Assembly (NCBI GenBank): GCA_964413275.1
Contig: CAYPSO010000005.1
Span: 1-64,000, forward strand
DNA from: JAABRE01 sp964413275
GTDB taxonomy: Bacteria > Cyanobacteriota > Cyanobacteriia > Cyanobacteriales > JAABRE01
Reading direction: 5' to 3'
Length of the DNA stretch: 64,000 nucleotides
Shown here one piece after another: positions 59,508-64,000 of the stretch. Each line of letters starts with the position of its first letter. Position 1 is the first letter of the stretch. Made by a program: the position numbers and the translations under genes. The notes below the pieces were generated by a model, which was not told the DNA's origin, did no database searches, and worked only from the letters and a program-made list of their open reading frames with translations.

Positions 59508-60478
59508 CTACTTTGCACAGATTCAATCAGAGAGCGTACTTCAGCAGTTCCCTCAGAGGGTTCAAAAACAAAGGGAAATTTACCACTACTCAACATTCTT
59601 AAACCCAAAGGCATAATACTCAATAATCCTTGAATATCTCGTAAATAATTAGCTACTACAAATAAACCAAATTTACGTTCGTCAACCCAGCCTCCATCTT
59701 TCACCAAATTGACTAAAACCTTGCGATGACGAATCATACGACTATCATCCTGCTCTTTACGTTGCAGTATTTCCCCTTTAATTTGGCTAATTTGCTCCAT
59801 GGGTGCGACTTCCATAGGACATACCGCATCACACATAAAACAACGGGTACAACCCCAAACTCCGTTGATATTATGATAATTTTCTAGTCTAATTTCCTTT
59901 TGATTATCGCGAGAATCAGCAATAATTCTTTGTGCTTTTGCTAACGCATGGGGACCTAAAAAATCGGGATTAACAAGTGCTGCATTACATTCAGAATAAC
60001 AAGCACCACAGAGAATACAATTACCAGTTTGATCTAATTTTTCCCTTTCTTCTGGTGTTTGGAGAAATTCTTTTTCTGGAATATTTCTACCCTTCGTACT
60101 AACATAAGGTTCTACTTTTTCGAGATTATTCCAAAAATTTTTCATATCAACAACTAAGTCTTTAATTACTGGCATATTTCCCAAAGGAGCAATAGTAATT
60201 TCTCCAGATGAAGCAGGCGAAATTTTTTCTAAACGACTTAACTCATTGCCAACATTTTCTTTACAAGCCAAAGCAGAACGACCATTAATTCTCATTGCAC
60301 AACTACCACAAATAGTATTGCGACAATTTTTTCTAAAAGCTAAACTTCCATCTAATTCCCATTTAATCCGATTCAAACATTCAAGAATAGTATTTCCGGG
60401 TTGTACATCTAAAGTATAATTCTCTAATCTTGCCTCACCATTCTGCTCTTGTCTAATGACTTTAAAGGTAACTTCCAT
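59471..60478 (-). CDS. sdhB: Succinate dehydrogenase/fumarate reductase iron-sulfur subunit
   Basis: SdhB carries electrons from succinate oxidation to the quinone pool. The 335-aa protein has a 2Fe-2S domain with CRNTICGSCAMRINGRSALAC, and a C-terminal ferredoxin domain with CILCGACYSECN and CTRCFMCDAVCPMEV binding the other clusters. All expected cysteines are present. It is longer than E. coli SdhB (~238 aa), as is usual for the cyanobacterial type. The C-terminal SQEEEREERSKR tail is encoded by the purine-rich lead of array B and is not conserved family sequence. sdhA is not in the window. Confidence 0.93.
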   Translation of the reverse strand: MEVTFKVIRQEQNGEARLENYTLDVQPGNTILECLNRIKWELDGSLAFRKNCRNTICGSCAMRINGRSALACKENVGNELSRLEKISPASSGEITIAPLGNMPVIKDLVVDMKNFWNNLEKVEPYVSTKGRNIPEKEFLQTPEEREKLDQTGNCILCGACYSECNAALVNPDFLGPHALAKAQRIIADSRDNQKEIRLENYHNINGVWGCTRCFMCDAVCPMEVAPMEQISQIKGEILQRKEQDDSRMIRHRKVLVNLVKDGGWVDERKFGLFVVANYLRDIQGLLSIMPLGLRMLSSGKFPFVFEPSEGTAEVRSLIESVQSSQEEEREERSKR

Positions 60479-60795
60479 ATTTACAAAATTTTATTTTTTT
60501 TTGTATTCATCTAAAATTTTAACTCCATTGGATGTGAACAGAAAATAAAAAAAACCTTGAATCCTAGACATATCCTCTTAGTCACTATAAACTACTTCTT
60601 GGAAAAAAAGTTATCTACTTACATTTAAGTTAGTTAACAAGAATCATTTTCTGAAAAAAAAACTAAGAATTGCAAATTTTTTTATCAATCTATGTTCATT
60701 TAAGGGTATATTTTAATAAGATAATATGCAGGCAAAAAAAAATAAAAGCCCCTTATTACACTTATTAGTAGATAAACAAGGAATCTTGTAAAATC
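60479..60795. other. 317-bp AT-rich intergenic region between sdhB and cyAbrB
   Basis: The two genes diverge from here, so both promoters should lie in it. There are long A and T runs and no reading frame, tandem repeat or convincing hairpin. AAGGAA at ~60778-60783 is a possible, somewhat distant ribosome-binding site for cyAbrB. Confidence 0.5.
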
Positions 60796-61185
60796 ATGAG
60801 TGAAAACGCAACTGTACCTTTAACAGGAAAAGCGCTACTTCAAAAAGTAAAAGAGTTATCAAACTTACCCCGTCGAGAAACAGCTAAACGGTGTGGTTAT
60901 TTTTCCACATCAAAAAACGGTCAAACTCGTGTTAATTTAACAGAATTTTATGACGCAGTTTTAGCTGCTAGGGGCGTTGCCTTAGATCCTGATGGTGTTA
61001 AAGATGGTCGTGGGCGTGAACCTACTTTTAAAGTTAGTGTCCACAAAAACGGTCAAATTGTGATTGGTTCAACTTATACTGCTGAAATGGGATTAAAACC
61101 CGGAGATGAGTTTGAAATTAAATTAGGTTATAAGCATATTCATCTTAAACAAATAGATTCCGATTTGGATTCTGAAGAAGAATAA
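60796..61185 (+). CDS. AbrB-family transcriptional regulator (cyAbrB)
   Basis: The 129-aa protein matches the cyanobacterial cyAbrB type: LTGKALLQKVKELSNLPRRE followed by TAKRCGYF at the N-terminus and the C-terminal swapped-hairpin domain GREPTFKVSVHKNGQIVIGSTY with MGLKPGDEFEIKLGYKHIHL. In other bacteria this domain is N-terminal; the C-terminal placement is a cyanobacterial trait. These proteins bind DNA broadly and control carbon and nitrogen balance, inorganic-carbon uptake and hydrogenase genes. I cannot decide between the cyAbrB1 and cyAbrB2 types by eye. It converges with sigA across a shared terminator. Confidence 0.93.
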   Translation: MSENATVPLTGKALLQKVKELSNLPRRETAKRCGYFSTSKNGQTRVNLTEFYDAVLAARGVALDPDGVKDGRGREPTFKVSVHKNGQIVIGSTYTAEMGLKPGDEFEIKLGYKHIHLKQIDSDLDSEEE

Positions 61186-61200
61186 ATTACTCTTCTCCAT

Positions 61201-61238
61201 CAAAAAAGCCCACCTAAAAATATTTTAATTGGTGGGCT
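61201..61238 (-). terminator. Intrinsic terminator of sigA (may serve cyAbrB too)
   Basis: AGCCCACC and GGTGGGCT form an 8-bp GC-rich stem with a 16-base AT-rich loop. On the minus strand it is followed by TTTTTT, 23 bases after the sigA stop codon. On the plus strand the following sequence is GTTTGTGATT, so it may also stop cyAbrB transcription, less efficiently. Confidence 0.85.
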
Positions 61239-61260
61239 GTTTGTGATTGATTAATCTGCT

Positions 61261-62391
61261 CTAACGAATATATTCTTTAAGGATACTATTGCGATTAGGA
61301 TGACGCAATTTGCGCAGTGCTTTTGCTTCTATTTGACGAATTCTTTCCCTAGTTACATTAAAAATTTGACCGATTTCTTCTAAGGTTTTCATGCGGCCAT
61401 CATCTAAACCATATCTTAGTCTTAAAACATCTCTTTCTCTGGGACTGAGAGTATCAAGCACACTTTCTAAATCTTCTCTTAATAAACTCTTAGAAACTTG
61501 ATCTTCTGGGGTTTCTCCATCAGCTTCAATAAAATCACCTAAACGGGAATCTTCTTCTTTACCAATGGGAGTTTCTAAAGAGATAGGTAATTGGGCCGAT
61601 TTAGCAATAAATCGCAACTTTTCAATGGTCATTTCCATTTTAGTTGCGATTTCTTCTTCGGTGGGTTTTCGTCCCATTTCTTGGGATAATATTTTAGTAG
61701 TTTTTTTAATACGGGAAATAGTCTCATAAAGATGGACAGGTAAGCGAATTGTACGAGATTGATCTGCGATTGCCCTCGTAATTGCTTGACGTATCCACCA
61801 AGTTGCATAGGTAGAAAATTTATAACCTTTTTCGTGATCGAATTTTTCGGCGGCACGAATTAAACCAAGAGAGCCTTCTTGAATTAAATCTTGAAAAGAT
61901 AAACCTCGATTCATATATTTTTTAGCAATAGATACAACTAAACGGAGGTTAGATTGCACCATTTTATCTTTAGCTCTTCGACCAATATAGAGGCGACGGC
62001 GAAAAGCTGGCAATTCCATATCTACAGTTTCAGCCCATTCTCTATCTGTGGGAATTCTGCCTAAATGCTCAATTAATTTTTCACGAATATTTTCGAGTTC
62101 TAATAATTCAGCAATTTGGCGAGCTAATTCTATTTCTTCTTCAGCACGTAAGAGTCTAATTCGACCGATTTCCTGTAAATAAATCCTAATCGAATCCTCT
62201 GTATAGGGCTTTTTTTTGCTTTGAGCCTTCCGACGAGTAGCTGTTACTTTTTTAGTTTTTTTATCTCCAGTTAAATCTTCATCTGAATCTTCATCGAAAG
62301 CTAGATTGTTATCTAATTCTAAATCAGAATCGTTTTCAACTTCTAATAAATTTACAGGTGTCTTATCAATAGTTGCGTTGGCTTGGGTCAT
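61261..62391 (-). CDS. sigA: Principal RNA polymerase sigma factor
   Basis: This is the group 1 sigma-70 factor of cyanobacteria (376 aa). After an acidic N-terminal region it has region 1.2 (DSIRIYLQEIGRIRLLRAEEEIELA), the region 2 core (NLRLVVSIAKKYMNRGLSFQDLIQEG then KFSTYATWWIRQAITRAIADQ), region 3 (PVHLYETISRIKKTTKILSQ) and region 4 (RERDVLRLRYGLDDGRMKTLEEIG and VTRERIRQIEAKALRKLRHP). It directs transcription of housekeeping genes. The ~430 bp upstream (62392-62821) hold no gene I can support and probably contain its promoter and long leader. Confidence 0.96.
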   Translation of the reverse strand: MTQANATIDKTPVNLLEVENDSDLELDNNLAFDEDSDEDLTGDKKTKKVTATRRKAQSKKKPYTEDSIRIYLQEIGRIRLLRAEEEIELARQIAELLELENIREKLIEHLGRIPTDREWAETVDMELPAFRRRLYIGRRAKDKMVQSNLRLVVSIAKKYMNRGLSFQDLIQEGSLGLIRAAEKFDHEKGYKFSTYATWWIRQAITRAIADQSRTIRLPVHLYETISRIKKTTKILSQEMGRKPTEEEIATKMEMTIEKLRFIAKSAQLPISLETPIGKEEDSRLGDFIEADGETPEDQVSKSLLREDLESVLDTLSPRERDVLRLRYGLDDGRMKTLEEIGQIFNVTRERIRQIEAKALRKLRHPNRNSILKEYIR

Positions 62392-62821
62392 GCCTTTTTC
62401 CTCTTGCTCCTTAAATGCAGAATAATTGTAATGGATAAATTTAGTGTTAGTCAGTCTAACAAGGGAAAGGAATTCACATCAATATTCAAGCCTCACTAAG
62501 CCTTTAATTAATCGTTATCATTCCTCAAAATTCACACCATCAAACTAAAGTTCGATCGAAATTCCGATAACAGGGCTTTTTCAGCAGGAATATTGAAACT
62601 TTTTCGATTGTAGCCTTAAATAAATAAAATTAGTTAAGACTATAAATTAATTCGTTTCACGTCTTCCCAATTAGGAAAGAATTTCTTAAATTATCAATAT
62701 AGTACATAATGAATGTAGCTAATAATAGATACCTGACAACTACGTTAACAAAATATTTGGAAATAGGGGAGTGTTTTTGGAAAAAAAATAAAATTTTTTA
62801 CAAAAAGATACTAATTAGGTT
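62392..62821. other. 430-bp intergenic region upstream of sigA
   Basis: The region lies between sigA and the next minus-strand gene. It is AT-rich with a few GC-richer patches (for example GTTCGATCGAAATTCCGATA around 62551-62570). I see no reading frame, repeat or terminator of note. It should contain the sigA promoter and leader, as sigA is transcribed leftward. Confidence 0.45.
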
Positions 62822-63586
62822 TTAATGCTCATAGTGATAACCACTAGAAGAAGCAATATTTTCAAGGGGAATATCTAAAGGTTGCTCCAAAACTGTCAAC
62901 TCTTGAGGATTCCACTTATTTAATGCTTCCCAGATAGCATCTTGAATAATTAATTCCTCCTCAGTAGCAAGCATTATACGTAAGTATTGTAATAATTGGT
63001 AATATTGATTTTTACTTAAAGTTTTTTCGTTTAACAAATTAGCTAGTTTTCTTACAGCAATTAGTCTTTTTAGAGGAATAATATCGGTTAAATCTTGTAA
63101 CATTTCTTCAAATTTGATTTGGCGATCGTATTTTTTAAATGTTAAAAATTGCCAAGAAACCAAACCCAAAGTCAGCATAGTAGCTAAACCTTGTAAAATA
63201 CCACCGACTGCCAGCCAGCGATTTTCCGAATTAGCCCAAATAGAAGCAGCCGTATAGGTAATTAAAGCCCCTATCCCACCGCTACCCACAGCAATGGTTA
63301 AATGACGATGTTGCCCAGTAAAAAAACGTTTTAATCTTAATAGATAAGATTGGTAATTAATATTTTGTAACCAATAAACCAATAACATTAAACTAATTCC
63401 AGCCACTGTAGCTAAAAACAGTTTCCAATTCCATAGCCAGATAATGACAACACTCAGCACACTGACTAGCCAACTAGCCATCTTTTTTATTTGTCTAGAA
63501 TTCGGATTAAAAAGAAAACGCTTTTGATACTTAGTCCTGATTCTTAACCTATTAAATTGCTTCCACCAAAGTAATACTTGTGACAC
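62822..63586 (-). CDS. Membrane protein with a C-terminal helical-repeat domain, uncharacterised
   Basis: The 254-aa protein has an N-terminal basic segment, then about four membrane helices (ASWLVSVLSVVIIWLWNWKL and LFLATVAGISLMLLVYWLQN, then GGIGALITYTAASI and ILQGLATMLTLGLVSWQFL). The C-terminal ~90 residues (YDRQIKFEEML to the end) are helical, resembling the armadillo-type fold proteins annotated in cyanobacteria. Function is unknown. It is upstream of sigA on the same strand but separated by 430 bp. Confidence 0.65.
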   Translation of the reverse strand: MSQVLLWWKQFNRLRIRTKYQKRFLFNPNSRQIKKMASWLVSVLSVVIIWLWNWKLFLATVAGISLMLLVYWLQNINYQSYLLRLKRFFTGQHRHLTIAVGSGGIGALITYTAASIWANSENRWLAVGGILQGLATMLTLGLVSWQFLTFKKYDRQIKFEEMLQDLTDIIPLKRLIAVRKLANLLNEKTLSKNQYYQLLQYLRIMLATEEELIIQDAIWEALNKWNPQELTVLEQPLDIPLENIASSSGYHYEH

Positions 63587-63921
63587 AAAGTTTTCCCTAC
63601 TTACTCAAAGCAGTTAGCTATTAGCCGTGAATTATTAATTATTCGTTTCTCACTGATAACTGATAGCTAACTACATAATTCTTATAAACAAATTTTTTGT
63701 TAACCTCCAATACAGGATAAACGAAATTCAGCTAAGTTGAAAACATTTCTTGAAAAATTATTTTTATCCCGGCAGAAAAACCTATGAAAATTAAGCTGAA
63801 ACCTTGAGTAATGGCAAAACCAGTACTTTTAATAGCGGAATACCAATTAATTTTTTTCTGGGAAGTGATTTAGCTGAATAAAAAATTTTACCATTTTTAC
63901 TTGATTATTTACTGATATTAT
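63587..63921. other. AT-rich intergenic region near the window end
   Basis: It contains a short degenerate TTAGC-type repeat patch near 63608-63675 and otherwise no gene that can be supported. A 20-codon frame at 63813 beginning MAKPVLLIAE looks like a chance or fossil N-terminus and is not called. Confidence 0.4.
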
Positions 63922-64000
63922 CTATTCTATTTGTATTATTTCATGGGTTATCTTTATTTCTCCAGTAACTTCATTAAGTTTTACATTTTCTTGAATAACA
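63922..64000 (-). CDS. Possible C-terminal end of a gene running off the window
   Basis: Reading inward from the window edge on the minus strand, 25 codons are open and then a stop occurs (VIQENVKLNEVTGEIKITHE then IIQIE and stop). The composition is protein-like (no low-complexity Asn/Lys runs), but the piece is too short to identify. Confidence 0.3.
   Translation of the reverse strand, partial: VIQENVKLNEVTGEIKITHEIIQIE

Noticed and set aside
63813..63875. Short frame starting MAKPVLLIAE, like the start of a response regulator
   Set aside because: Only 20 codons, no receiver acidic pocket and no continuation in any frame; too little to call even as a relic.
1..64000. tRNA, rRNA or classic riboswitch genes
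   Set aside because: Intergenic regions were read for T-loop-like motifs and conserved riboswitch cores; none was convincing. A covariance-model scan would be decisive.

Overview
The window comes from a cyanobacterium. It carries chlL and chlN (dark protochlorophyllide reductase), an MPBQ/MSBQ methyltransferase very like Synechocystis sll0418, hopanoid hpnH, a PAP/fibrillin, cyAbrB, a group 1 sigma factor, and many copies of the HIP1 octamer GCGATCGC. The DNA is strongly AT-rich, and the gene set recalls unicellular genera such as Geminocystis or Cyanobacterium. The genus is an inference. No rRNA or tRNA gene was found.

Layout. 0-6.3 kb: an amino-sugar-like group (NagB-family protein, DOMON-like protein, APH-type sugar kinase, sodium:solute symporter). 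It is split by a ~1.5 kb insertion that carries a PIN toxin/antitoxin pair and an attC-like site, and is bounded by a 98-bp duplication of the nagB 3' end. 6.7-9.9 kb: a large hybrid histidine kinase. 10-15 kb: a FemAB-like acyltransferase, a recombinase relic, an SDR, chlN and chlL. 15.6-20.9 kb: an MgtC/DUF4010 membrane protein, the tocopherol/plastoquinone methyltransferase, hpnH, a coiled-coil protein and dprA. 21-30.7 kb: a tightly packed four-gene signalling operon (1987-residue dual kinase, response regulator, hybrid kinase, diguanylate cyclase). 30.7-31.3 kb: a membrane-protein gene broken by a 90-bp MITE. 31.4-36.8 kb: leuB, a type II restriction-modification pair and an Hsp70-family gene. 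37-44 kb: an HtrA-type protease, a polysaccharide deacetylase, gyrB, two hypotheticals and an AI-2E-type permease. 44.4-49.8 kb: a pilin-like surface protein, a GNAT enzyme, rtcB interrupted by a group I intron with a LAGLIDADG endonuclease, and a D12-class DNA methylase. 49.9-55.5 kb: a secreted protein, an undescribed ATPase plus winged-helix pair, a PAP/fibrillin and dusB. 55.6-60.5 kb: a hypothetical, argF, a DUF1400 alpha/beta hydrolase and sdhB, with two inverted composite heptamer-repeat arrays between them (one holds a 100-N assembly gap). 60.8-64 kb: cyAbrB, sigA and a membrane protein.

The most notable observations are the group I intron in the rtcB active site, the MITE whose removal exactly restores a reading frame, the integron-like toxin-antitoxin insertion, the mirrored heptamer arrays that supply stop codons and C-terminal tails to neighbouring genes, and the uncharacterised ATPase/winged-helix pair.
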